Source: Thiotrichaceae bacterium (GTDB taxonomy: Bacteria > Pseudomonadota > Gammaproteobacteria > Beggiatoales > Beggiatoaceae). Taken from it: 64,000 nucleotides of DNA. Made by a program: the position numbers and the translations under genes. A model generated the notes under the pieces. The model searched no databases. It saw nothing but the letters and a program-made list of their open reading frames with translations, and was not told the origin of the DNA. Positions 8,633 through 16,054 of this stretch are shown one piece after another. The DNA lies in assembly GCA_028688145.1 (NCBI GenBank), contig JAQTYU010000011.1:1-64000 (forward strand). Reading direction: 5' to 3'. Position 1 is the stretch's first letter. Each line of letters begins with the position of its first letter.

Positions 8633-8831
8633 CTCGTTCCCAAACTCTGTTTGGGAATGCCTGCATGTCAAGCTCGGCTTGATGACTCGGAAAACCTGAA
8701 GCATTTTCAAGAGGTGACGCGATCATACACTCAGTATTTTTTCATTGCCAAATGTGAGAGCAAGCTGACTATGTTGTATTGTCAAGCGGAGCTTGACTGA
8801 CAGGCATTCCCAAACAGAGTTTGGGAACGAG
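8633..8831. mobile_element. 199-bp MITE-like element with perfect 31-bp terminal inverted repeats
   Basis: The ends 8633-8663 and 8801-8831 are exact reverse complements over 31 bases (CTCGTTCCCAAACTCTGTTT...), and each end also contains a small internal palindrome. Inside each terminus is a second inverted motif (GTCAAGCTC-GCTTGA). It has no coding capacity. A related 193-bp copy lies at 33956-34148 and a solo end at 107-125. It is probably a non-autonomous mobile repeat; no transposase for it is visible here. Confidence 0.75.
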
Positions 8832-8858
8832 AAAGTTCCATACGGGCTACAAAAATAT

Positions 8859-9380
8859 TTAAACAGATGCTTTAAAAGAGCGGAACATTTGAACCAATGC
8901 CAACAAGGCAAAACTTACAAACCAAATCCAAGCCCAACCCGCAATAGATAAACCTAGAAATTTCCAGGTCACTTCTGCACAAGAGGGTGAGCCTTGCCAT
9001 AAAGATTCAATCGCTTTTGCGATGGGGAAATTGTTCACTAAAAAATCAAAGTCTGCACCGCAGGAAGGCACTTGATTGGGTGGCAGGCTTTGTAGCCATA
9101 ATTGTCGGCTGGCAACGACTCCCCCGCCAATCGATAACAATGCCATGAATCCACTGTAGAATTTATTCATGATGCCCGTCGAGCCATGAAGCAGACCTAT
9201 CAAGGCGACAATGCCGATACTTAAAAAAGAATAACGTTGTACTAAACACAAAGAGCATGGCTCTAAGTGCATGATATACTGAATAAAATAGCTTATTGCT
9301 AATAAAACAAGACAACTTATGAAAACAATCGTGTAAAGAGAACGGCGATTTTGTAAAAAGGTATTTATCCATGCTGGCAT
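8859..9380 (-). CDS. dsbB: disulfide bond formation protein DsbB
   Basis: 173-aa inner-membrane protein with four hydrophobic helices that reoxidises periplasmic DsbA and passes electrons to quinone. The first redox pair is CSLC (Cys42, Cys45) after the first helix, followed by LVQRYSF. The second pair is Cys107 and Cys134 in the second periplasmic loop. The frame is open for 36 further codons, but the family starts near MPAWINTF and a GAGG lies about 14 bases upstream of the ATG at 9380. No dsbA is adjacent. Confidence 0.9.
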   Translation of the reverse strand: MPAWINTFLQNRRSLYTIVFISCLVLLAISYFIQYIMHLEPCSLCLVQRYSFLSIGIVALIGLLHGSTGIMNKFYSGFMALLSIGGGVVASRQLWLQSLPPNQVPSCGADFDFLVNNFPIAKAIESLWQGSPSCAEVTWKFLGLSIAGWAWIWFVSFALLALVQMFRSFKASV

Positions 9381-9514
9381 TATAACGTTGACCTCTATGA
9401 ATTCATGCAGGAGATTGCGAATCGTAGTGGAATGCGGGAGAAGTAGCAACGTTGCTGTTTTATTTTCGCATAGTACGATGACATTCATGCGGGCGACTTG
9501 TTACATTAATGTTT

Positions 9515-10534
9515 CTATTCAAACGAATGACTAAGTTGCACATATTCATCTTTTTTGTCTTCTAATTGGGCTTTAATTGCATTGGCTAAATGGTAGGCAA
9601 AACGCACAGGAACAGCATTACCAATCATTTTGTAACCATCAGCAACCATCTGATAATGTAAGATAAAATCATCTGGGAATATTTGAATACGCGCACATTC
9701 TCGTACACTTAAGCGACGATATTGATCTTCGCTTTCTGTGGCAAAGGCAAATTTATCTTTAGCTACAAACTGCATTTTGGGAGCTTGAGGATGCAGTGGT
9801 GCATGTCGGCCACCCGCTTGAATGGTGAAAGAAGGCTCATTCCACATCCGCACACGGTTACGCGACATGAATATACTGGAAAATCCACCAATCATATATT
9901 CATGATTAACCACTTTTATTTTTGGATTGGTTCTATTTTTTTCTAGGGCAGCGACTGCTTTTGTATGCAAATCAAAAATAGCGTCTTTCAATGATAATTT
10001 CTTTGGTATTGAAGAGGGAAAAATAAATTTTTTTCCTAAATCCTTGCGAAATCCAACAAAAATAAGCCGTTTTCTATCTTGTGGCACTTCATAATCGTAA
10101 GCATTTAATAATCGGTATTCGACGTAGTAATTTGCCTGATCAAAAGCTTGTAAAATATTTTCTAAGGCTTGTTTATGCTTATGATGTAGCATCCCTGAGA
10201 CATTTTCAGCCAGAAAAAATAAAGGCTGTTTTTCAAAGAGCAAACGCACATAGTCTAAAAATAATTGTCCGCGCGCGTCTTTAATGCCGCGTTGTGTGCC
10301 AGCCTCACTCCAGCTTTGACAAGGAGGACCGCCAATCATCCCGATAACATCGGGAATATCATTGGGTTCAATTTGTACAATGCTGCGGGTGTCTAAATGG
10401 GCTTCAGGAAAGTTAGCGCGATGAGTTTCCCAAATACTAGAATCATATTCGTTAGCCCAAACAATATTAAAACCCGCTTGTGTAAACCCTAAATCCAAAC
10501 CACCTGCACCCGAAAATAAAGAAGCGACTTTCAT
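9515..10534 (-). CDS. DNA (cytosine-5) methyltransferase
   Basis: 339-aa C5-methyltransferase. It shows SAM-binding motif I FSGAGGLDLGF (residues 7-17), catalytic motif IV GGPPCQSWSEAG with the nucleophile Cys72, motif VI ENVSGM, motif VIII QDRKRLIFVGF, and the C-terminal MIGNAVPV (motif X). The SWSEAG context resembles GGCC-type enzymes such as M.HaeIII, so GGCC is a guess at the target. No restriction endonuclease is recognisable on either side. The neighbouring 134-aa membrane protein, on the opposite strand, has no nuclease features. Likely an orphan regulatory or anti-restriction methylase. Confidence 0.92.
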   Translation of the reverse strand: MKVASLFSGAGGLDLGFTQAGFNIVWANEYDSSIWETHRANFPEAHLDTRSIVQIEPNDIPDVIGMIGGPPCQSWSEAGTQRGIKDARGQLFLDYVRLLFEKQPLFFLAENVSGMLHHKHKQALENILQAFDQANYYVEYRLLNAYDYEVPQDRKRLIFVGFRKDLGKKFIFPSSIPKKLSLKDAIFDLHTKAVAALEKNRTNPKIKVVNHEYMIGGFSSIFMSRNRVRMWNEPSFTIQAGGRHAPLHPQAPKMQFVAKDKFAFATESEDQYRRLSVRECARIQIFPDDFILHYQMVADGYKMIGNAVPVRFAYHLANAIKAQLEDKKDEYVQLSHSFE

Positions 10535-10759
10535 AAGGTAAAACTCAATAATTTGCCCTCGATTAAACGAGCAGGATTGCTAGGTGAAGGTAATTTCACA
10601 TTGCTTGCGATCACTTTCAGGAAAAGACATCTATTTTCTGTGTTTCATGTGAGCTGCTCGTTAAAAGATTGAAATTTTACAAAGGGCAAAAATAAGGCAT
10701 ATAATAAAAATGGTATTTTAAGCTGTTCTTCTTCAAATCTTATTTTAGGATGCTACCCA

Positions 10760-11164
10760 ATGGAAAACTCAAATAATCCCTATACACCACCCACATCTAC
10801 CACACATGAGAATCTTCTAACACAGCGAGACCGAGATATATTAACTAGATATTTACATTTTCATGGAAAAAAGCCCACGATCTGGCAAGTGCTTAAACCA
10901 CAAAAAAAGACAATTACGGCTTTTTTTATGACGATATGTGTGCTTGTAATAGGAGCTGCATTTTTAATATATGCCTTGGCAAACACAAAGATATATAGCT
11001 TTTTTTGGGGCTATACTATTGGTTTTCTGATGGCTTGTATTATTTACTATGTAATCTTCAATTACCAAATTATTAAGCAATTTTGCGATTTTTGGAAAGT
11101 TCAAGATCAAGTTTTAGACTTTGATAAGATTAAGAAACTTTTGAATAATGAGCCTGTGGATTAG
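10760..11164 (+). CDS. small two-helix membrane protein, unknown function
   Basis: 134-aa protein not assigned to a family. It has a polar N-terminus (NNPYTPPTS), then two adjacent hydrophobic helices at about residues 50-72 and 77-100, and a charged C-terminal tail. The arrangement suggests cytoplasmic ends with a short hairpin in the inner membrane. It is transcribed away from the methyltransferase gene and ends at a bidirectional terminator. It is low in GC compared with neighbours, compatible with an acquired gene. Confidence 0.65.
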   Translation: MENSNNPYTPPTSTTHENLLTQRDRDILTRYLHFHGKKPTIWQVLKPQKKTITAFFMTICVLVIGAAFLIYALANTKIYSFFWGYTIGFLMACIIYYVIFNYQIIKQFCDFWKVQDQVLDFDKIKKLLNNEPVD

Positions 11165-11213
11165 CGAGTAAAGTGGGCATTGCCCATCGTTACATGCTAA
11201 ACCGATTAAAACA

Positions 11214-11246
11214 AAAAGGGACAGTTCTGTAAAAACTGTCCCTTTT
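11214..11246. terminator. bidirectional intrinsic terminator
   Basis: Thirteen-base perfect arms AAAAGGGACAGTT (11214-11226) and its complement (11234-11246) around a 7-base loop, with A-run and T-run flanks. It sits between the convergent 134-aa gene and recX and can serve both. Confidence 0.85.
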
Positions 11247-11270
11247 CAAATCAAGACTTAGCAAACTCGC

Positions 11271-11732
11271 CTAAACATCCTCTTCATCATACCCCGAAGT
11301 TTTCAACGCCTGATAACACTGGGTTTGACTAAAACCGCGATACAACAAAAAACGCAATTGTGCGGCTTTATCCTTCTGATTATGCGGCAAGGCTTCACCA
11401 AAACGTTTGCAGCGCAAAGCATTTGCCAAACGCTGCCATTCTGGATCACGCGCATCCACCGTTTCCAACAACTCCGCCCCAATCCCGCGTTGCCGCAATT
11501 CCTGAATGATGCGCAACGGACCACAACCGCGATTGGTTCGTGAACGAATAAAAACTTCCGTAAAACGCGCATCACTCAAATAACCTAATTCCACCAAACG
11601 CGTCAATTCAACTTCAATCAAGTCCTGTGGAAACTCTTTGGCGAGCAACTTTTTGGTCAGTTCAAAACGCGAATGTTCACGCCGCGACAGCGCGTCCAGC
11701 GCAAATTGTCGGATTAATTGAGCGTCGGACAC
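11271..11732 (-). CDS. recX: RecX regulatory protein
   Basis: 153-aa RecX-family inhibitor of RecA filament growth. The helical repeats show family motifs (LSRREHSRFELTKKLLAKEF, LVELGYLSDARF, RTNRGCGPLRIIQELRQRGI and GFSQTQCYQAL). The start codon is one base after the recA stop, so the pair is almost certainly co-transcribed, which is the usual gammaproteobacterial order. Confidence 0.95.
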   Translation of the reverse strand: MSDAQLIRQFALDALSRREHSRFELTKKLLAKEFPQDLIEVELTRLVELGYLSDARFTEVFIRSRTNRGCGPLRIIQELRQRGIGAELLETVDARDPEWQRLANALRCKRFGEALPHNQKDKAAQLRFLLYRGFSQTQCYQALKTSGYDEEDV

Positions 11733-11733
11733 C

Positions 11734-12795
11734 TTATGCGTCGAGGTCGTCTTCTACAACTTCCGTGCCTTCCTCTGCAATACTGCTGTTATATTCAGCA
11801 ACAGGCGACACCAGCAGCTTTTCACGGATTTGCTTTTCAATGGTTTGTGCCATTTCAGGACGTTCCCGCAAATATTGACGCACGTTTTCCTTGCCTTGCC
11901 CAATGCGTTCGCCGTTGTAGCTGTACCACGCGCCCGCCTTATCGATAAAGCCATGTTTCGCGCCTAAATCGATAATTTCACTTTCGCGAGAAATACCTTC
12001 GCCGTACAAAATATCAAAAATCACTTCTTTGAAAGGCGGCGCGACTTTATTTTTGACGACTTTGACTTTGGTTTCATTGCCGATAATGTCTTCACCGCGC
12101 TTGATTGCGCCAATGCGACGAATATCCAAACGCACCGAAGCATAGAATTTCAGCGCGTTACCGCCCGTGGTGGTTTCAGGACTCCCAAACATCACCCCGA
12201 TTTTCATCCGAATTTGATTGATGAAAATCACTAAGGTATTGGTACGCTTAATATTTGCGGTCAATTTGCGCAAAGCTTGCGACATCAAACGGGCTTGCAA
12301 ACCCATGTGAGAATCGCCCATATCACCTTCAATTTCCGCTTTCGGGGTTAAAGCGGCGACAGAGTCCACCACCACCAAATCCACCGCGCCAGAACGCACC
12401 AACATATCCGCAATTTCAAGGGCTTCTTCGCCATTATTAGGTTGAGAAACTAATAACTCGTTGACATCGACCCCAATTTTTTCCGCATACAGTCTATCCA
12501 ATGCGTGTTCTGCGTCGATAAAAGCCGCAACCCCGCCCAAACGTTGGATTTCAGCCGCCACTTGTAAAGTCAGCGTGGTTTTGCCCGAAGATTCTGGACC
12601 ATAAATTTCCACCACACGCCCACGCGGCAAACCGCCCACGCCTAACGCCAAATCCAAACCTAATGAACCTGTAGAAACGGTTTCAATGTCGCGCACGACA
12701 CCTGCATCACCCATGCGCATTACAGAACCTTTGCCGAATTGTTTTTCAATTTGACCCAGCGTATTGCTGAGGGCTTTTTTCTTGCCTTCGTCCAT
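11734..12795 (-). CDS. recA: recombinase RecA
   Basis: 353-aa homologous recombination and SOS co-protease ATPase. Walker A is GPESSGKTT (residues 66-74). Walker B ([12 protein letters not shown]), loop L1/L2 segments ([36 protein letters not shown]) and the acidic C-terminus ([13 protein letters not shown]) are all present and intact. In the roughly 100 bases upstream no CTGT-N8-ACAG LexA box can be seen, so its SOS control is either through a divergent LexA motif or absent. Confidence 0.98.
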   Translation of the reverse strand: MDEGKKKALSNTLGQIEKQFGKGSVMRMGDAGVVRDIETVSTGSLGLDLALGVGGLPRGRVVEIYGPESSGKTTLTLQVAAEIQRLGGVAAFIDAEHALDRLYAEKIGVDVNELLVSQPNNGEEALEIADMLVRSGAVDLVVVDSVAALTPKAEIEGDMGDSHMGLQARLMSQALRKLTANIKRTNTLVIFINQIRMKIGVMFGSPETTTGGNALKFYASVRLDIRRIGAIKRGEDIIGNETKVKVVKNKVAPPFKEVIFDILYGEGISRESEIIDLGAKHGFIDKAGAWYSYNGERIGQGKENVRQYLRERPEMAQTIEKQIREKLLVSPVAEYNSSIAEEGTEVVEDDLDA

Positions 12796-13167
12796 AATCG
12801 TTTCTCGCCTTGCGTAATAGATGTTGAATTATCCCATACTTATCTTAGCGATGCTATAGCGGTTAATATATTGAAATAAAAGTGTTTTTTTAAAATATTG
12901 AAGCGAATTTGAGACTTAGCGCGGGGGGCATTTTTGGGAATTTTTACCCCCTAATTTTATACGTTATTAGCACAGCTTAAACCTAGATTTCACAAGGTAT
13001 GAACCCCAGTTTTTGCAACATTTTAAAGCGTATTCCACTATACTTTATTAGTAAGAGCTAATTTATTAAAAATTAGCCTGCCTAAGGAGAAGAGGATAGC
13101 GCAGTAAGCTGCGAGCTGCTGACGCGCCATAAACATAAGGCATACTAACCACAAGCGAGATTTTCCC
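12796..13167. other. intergenic region between recA and the PAS-AAA regulator
   Basis: 372 bases containing the divergent promoters of recA (minus) and the regulator gene (plus). A short stem (GCTAATTT-5 bases-AAATTAGC) lies around 13055-13076 in the probable 5' leader of the regulator, preceded by TATACT, a candidate -10. No gene is apparent. Confidence 0.5.
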
Positions 13168-14622
13168 ATGCAACACGACTCTCAAGCTGCACACGAGACA
13201 CCTAATTCACTCAGCCAATTCATGTCGAATGCCAATCAGGTGTACCACCAAGCGGTGCATTCAATGTTTGCTTTATTGGAAAGTGTTTGTGAAGGTGCAC
13301 TGGCAGTTGACAAGCAAGCCCGCGTCGTCTGGATTAATGACAAATATTTAAACTTATTAGGCGTTTCCGATAGCGCAAGCGTCATCGGTCAAGTCATTGA
13401 AGATGTAATTCCTGCCAGTCCGATTCGCCAAGTTTTAGAGACAGGGCAACCAATTCTTTTAGATATTCTAAGGTTTAATCAAAAATCTTTTGTAGTGACC
13501 CGTTTTCCCATTAAGGATGAATTAGGGAACACCACGGGCGCGATTGGTTTCGTGTTTTATGACGATTTGGAATATCTCAAACCGCTGTTTTTCAAATTCA
13601 CTCAATTAGAACTTGAATTAGCCTCCGCCCGCGAAGCCTTGGCACAGCAAGCAGAAAATCCCCAATTTTCTTTATTTATCGGCACAACGCCCGCGTGTTT
13701 GGAAGCGAAACGCTTGGCGCGGCGCGTGGCACATTTGGATAATACCGTGTTGTTGCAAGGGGAAGCAGGCACGGGGAAGGAGTTTTTAGCGCGTGCGATT
13801 CATTCCAGTTCGGCACGGGCGCATAAACCGATGTTTAGCCTACATCTGCGCACTGTGCCTGAAAATCAGTTAGATGCGGAATTATTTGGCATCAGTGAAT
13901 CTGAGATGGGCGAGGGTGAAGGTAAATTTATTCGCGCCCACGGCAGCACGCTATTTCTGGATGATGTTGGTGATTTGCCCTTAGATTTGCAAACCAAGTT
14001 GTTACGCGTCTTACAAAAACAAGAAATTGAAGGCGTTGGTGCAAAGCAAGCCGTGAAGATTGACGTGCGGGTGATTGTCGCGAGTACCCATGATTTAGCT
14101 GAACAAGTCGCTCAAGGTAAATTCCGTTCTGACTTGTATTTTCTACTCAACAACCTCACTATTCACATTCCCCCGTTGCGCGAACACCTGCAAGATTTGC
14201 AAGCGATTTGTGATGCTTTATTAGAACAAATTTCGACACAAAGCAGCCAGCCCCAGCGTGAACTTGCTGCCTGTGCTTTGGAGTTGTTGCGTGGGCAAGA
14301 ATGGAAACATAATATTCGGGAAGTGCGCAAAGTGTTAGAACAGATTTTAGCCAGCACGGAACAAATGGTGTTGACCGCTGAAGATTTCTATCTGGTATTT
14401 CCACACTTGCGACGCACGGAAATCATCGCCCCCGAAAAAGTGTATCGTTCTTTAGATGATGTGGTTGCAGAAGCGGAAACCCGCGCCATTCAAGAAGCTT
14501 TAGTTGCAAGCGGTGGCAAAAAAGCCCGTGCGGCGAAGTTACTGGGAATTTCGCGGGCGAAATTGTATGACAAATTGCATACCTTGCGTTTGCTCGAATT
14601 TGCACACGACGAAGAGCTGTAA
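13168..14622 (+). CDS. PAS-AAA+-Fis regulator lacking the sigma54 GAFTGA loop
   Basis: 484-aa enhancer-binding-protein homologue. A PAS-like sensor covers about residues 30-140, then the AAA+ module with Walker A GEAGTGKE (198-205) and Walker B TLFLDD (261-266, where most relatives have DE), and a C-terminal Fis-type helix-turn-helix (KARAAKLLGISRAKLYDKL). The loop normally reading GAFTGA is replaced by GISESEMGEGEG (241-252). The second arginine finger (usual ..RLN) is Leu326, while Arg320 is kept. The protein therefore probably cannot remodel sigma54 holoenzyme and may act on sigma70 promoters or as a repressor, as known for TyrR. It is monocistronic, with a GC-rich palindromic repeat downstream. 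Confidence 0.88.
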   Translation: MQHDSQAAHETPNSLSQFMSNANQVYHQAVHSMFALLESVCEGALAVDKQARVVWINDKYLNLLGVSDSASVIGQVIEDVIPASPIRQVLETGQPILLDILRFNQKSFVVTRFPIKDELGNTTGAIGFVFYDDLEYLKPLFFKFTQLELELASAREALAQQAENPQFSLFIGTTPACLEAKRLARRVAHLDNTVLLQGEAGTGKEFLARAIHSSSARAHKPMFSLHLRTVPENQLDAELFGISESEMGEGEGKFIRAHGSTLFLDDVGDLPLDLQTKLLRVLQKQEIEGVGAKQAVKIDVRVIVASTHDLAEQVAQGKFRSDLYFLLNNLTIHIPPLREHLQDLQAICDALLEQISTQSSQPQRELAACALELLRGQEWKHNIREVRKVLEQILASTEQMVLTAEDFYLVFPHLRRTEIIAPEKVYRSLDDVVAEAETRAIQEALVASGGKKARAAKLLGISRAKLYDKLHTLRLLEFAHDEEL

Positions 14623-14632
14623 CGGAAATTAC

Positions 14633-14696
14633 TGAAGCCCCCACCCCCCAAATAGGATAGTTTTTAAGTCCCCTTTAGGGGTTTTAGGAGCTGCTT
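14633..14696. repeat. CCCCTAAAGGGG-type repeat (degenerate)
   Basis: A partial copy of the family seen at 6281-6402, starting GAAGCCCCC and containing CCCCTTTAGGGG. It follows the regulator stop closely and could act as its 3' end. Confidence 0.65.
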
Positions 14697-14750
14697 TAAG
14701 TATTTAAAAAATACGGTAGTGCCAAATAACTAAGGATTTTAGCCAGCTTA

Positions 14751-14874
14751 TTGTCTGAATCAGGATTTACAGGATTATCCGAATTAAACAGGATTACCCA
14801 CTGATATTAACAACATTAAGTTTTATTCTTTAATTCTGAAAATCCTTTAATCCTGTAAATCCTGATTCAGACAA
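14751..14874. repeat. 124-bp element with perfect 27-bp inverted termini
   Basis: Bases 14751-14777 (starting TTGTCTGAATCAGGATTTAC) and 14848-14874 are exact reverse complements. The inner flanks are partly complementary as well (GAATTAAA / TTTAATTC), so the whole unit can fold into one long hairpin. Related short segments appear near 30826-30853, 33928-33940 and 60398-60413. It is MITE- or REP-like and ends about 40 bases before accA. Confidence 0.75.
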
Positions 14875-14916
14875 TCATTACAACTTGAGCACTACCCAAA
14901 CCAGCAAGGACATTTG

Positions 14917-15876
14917 ATGAATTTAAATTTTTTGAACTTTGAACAACCAATTGCTGAACTCGAAGCCAAAATCGAAGAGCTACGTTATGTCAGTGATGGG
15001 AATGATTTAAATATCAGTGAAGAAATCAATCGGCTACAAGTTAAAAGCCAAGAGTTAACCCGTTCTATTTTCAGCTCGTTGAGTGCGTGGCAAATTTCCC
15101 AACTCGCCCGCCATCCACAACGCCCGTACATGCTGGATTATATCGAGCGCATGTTTACCGATTTTCAAGAATTGCACGGCGACCGCAATTTCGGCGATGA
15201 TGCTGCGATGGTCGGCGGTTTGGCGCGGCTCGAAGGTCGTCCCGTGATGGTCATCGGGCAGCAAAAAGGGCGTGATACCAAAGAGAAATTATTGCGTAAT
15301 TTTGGAATGCCGCGTCCCGAAGGCTATCGTAAAGCCTTGCGTTTGATGCAAATGGCTGAGCGGTTTAAAGTGCCTGTGCTCACTTTTATTGACACGCCCG
15401 GCGCATATCCCGGTGTCGATGCGGAAGAACGTGGACAAAGTGAAGCGATTGCACGGAATTTATTTGTGATGTCGGGTTTACGCACCCCGATTATTTGTAC
15501 TGTGATTGGTGAAGGCGGTTCAGGTGGCGCGTTGGCAATTGGGGTGGGTGATAAAATTTGCATGTTGGAATACAGTACGTATTCGGTGATTTCGCCCGAA
15601 GGTTGCGCCTCAATTTTGTGGAAAAGTGCCGATAAAGCCGCGGAAGCTGCGGAGGCGATGGGCATCACTTCACAACGTTTGAAGGATTTAGGTTTGATTG
15701 ATGTACGTATTCCCGAACCTTTGGGCGGCGCACATCGAGATATTGACGGCATGGCGCGGACTTTAAGCACCAGTTTACAAGAAATTCTCAAAAACTTAGA
15801 TACGCTGTCAATGGATGAATTATTAGAACAGCGTTATCAACGCTTTATGCAGTTTGGAATTTTTGAAACTGCTTAA
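14917..15876 (+). CDS. accA: acetyl-CoA carboxylase carboxyltransferase alpha subunit
   Basis: 319-aa AccA, which with AccD transfers the carboxyl group from biotin to acetyl-CoA at the start of fatty-acid synthesis. Family segments are intact: N-terminal coiled helix ([12 protein letters not shown]), [36 protein letters not shown], the crotonase-fold oxyanion strands ([34 protein letters not shown]) and [12 protein letters not shown]. The in-frame TTG one codon earlier is not favoured, because AAGGA lies six bases before the ATG at 14917. Confidence 0.97.
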   Translation: MNLNFLNFEQPIAELEAKIEELRYVSDGNDLNISEEINRLQVKSQELTRSIFSSLSAWQISQLARHPQRPYMLDYIERMFTDFQELHGDRNFGDDAAMVGGLARLEGRPVMVIGQQKGRDTKEKLLRNFGMPRPEGYRKALRLMQMAERFKVPVLTFIDTPGAYPGVDAEERGQSEAIARNLFVMSGLRTPIICTVIGEGGSGGALAIGVGDKICMLEYSTYSVISPEGCASILWKSADKAAEAAEAMGITSQRLKDLGLIDVRIPEPLGGAHRDIDGMARTLSTSLQEILKNLDTLSMDELLEQRYQRFMQFGIFETA

Positions 15877-15893
15877 GTAATTAATTATTAAAG

Positions 15894-15912
15894 GATGCGG
15901 TAAACAGCCGCA
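15894..15912 (+). terminator. short stem-loop after accA
   Basis: GATGCGG and CCGCATC arms around a short loop, followed by TTT, 18 bases after the accA stop. Probable intrinsic terminator. Confidence 0.6.
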
Positions 15913-15961
15913 TCTTTCCTGTCTATTCTTGAACTCTCCCCAATAAATTCCCACCATAAAA

Positions 15962-15994
15962 AAAGCGGATACAATTTTTAGTTGTATCCGCTTT
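15962..15994. terminator. bidirectional terminator between accA and the Ig-repeat lipoprotein
   Basis: Thirteen-base perfect arms AAAGCGGATACAA / TTGTATCCGCTTT with a 7-base loop, A-rich before and T-rich within the stem. It is placed between the convergent accA and the 16055-21016 gene. Confidence 0.8.
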
Positions 15995-16054
15995 GAAATC
16001 AAATAATATTCACTCATCTCGTATTTAAAAAATATCGAGTGAGTGAAATATCAT

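Noticed and set aside
10760..11164. restriction endonuclease partner for the methyltransferase
   Set aside because: The protein is a two-helix membrane protein with no nuclease motif and is on the opposite strand.
15324..15791. 155-codon minus-strand frame inside accA
   Set aside because: Exact antisense of a highly conserved gene, no RBS, composition explained by accA codon use.
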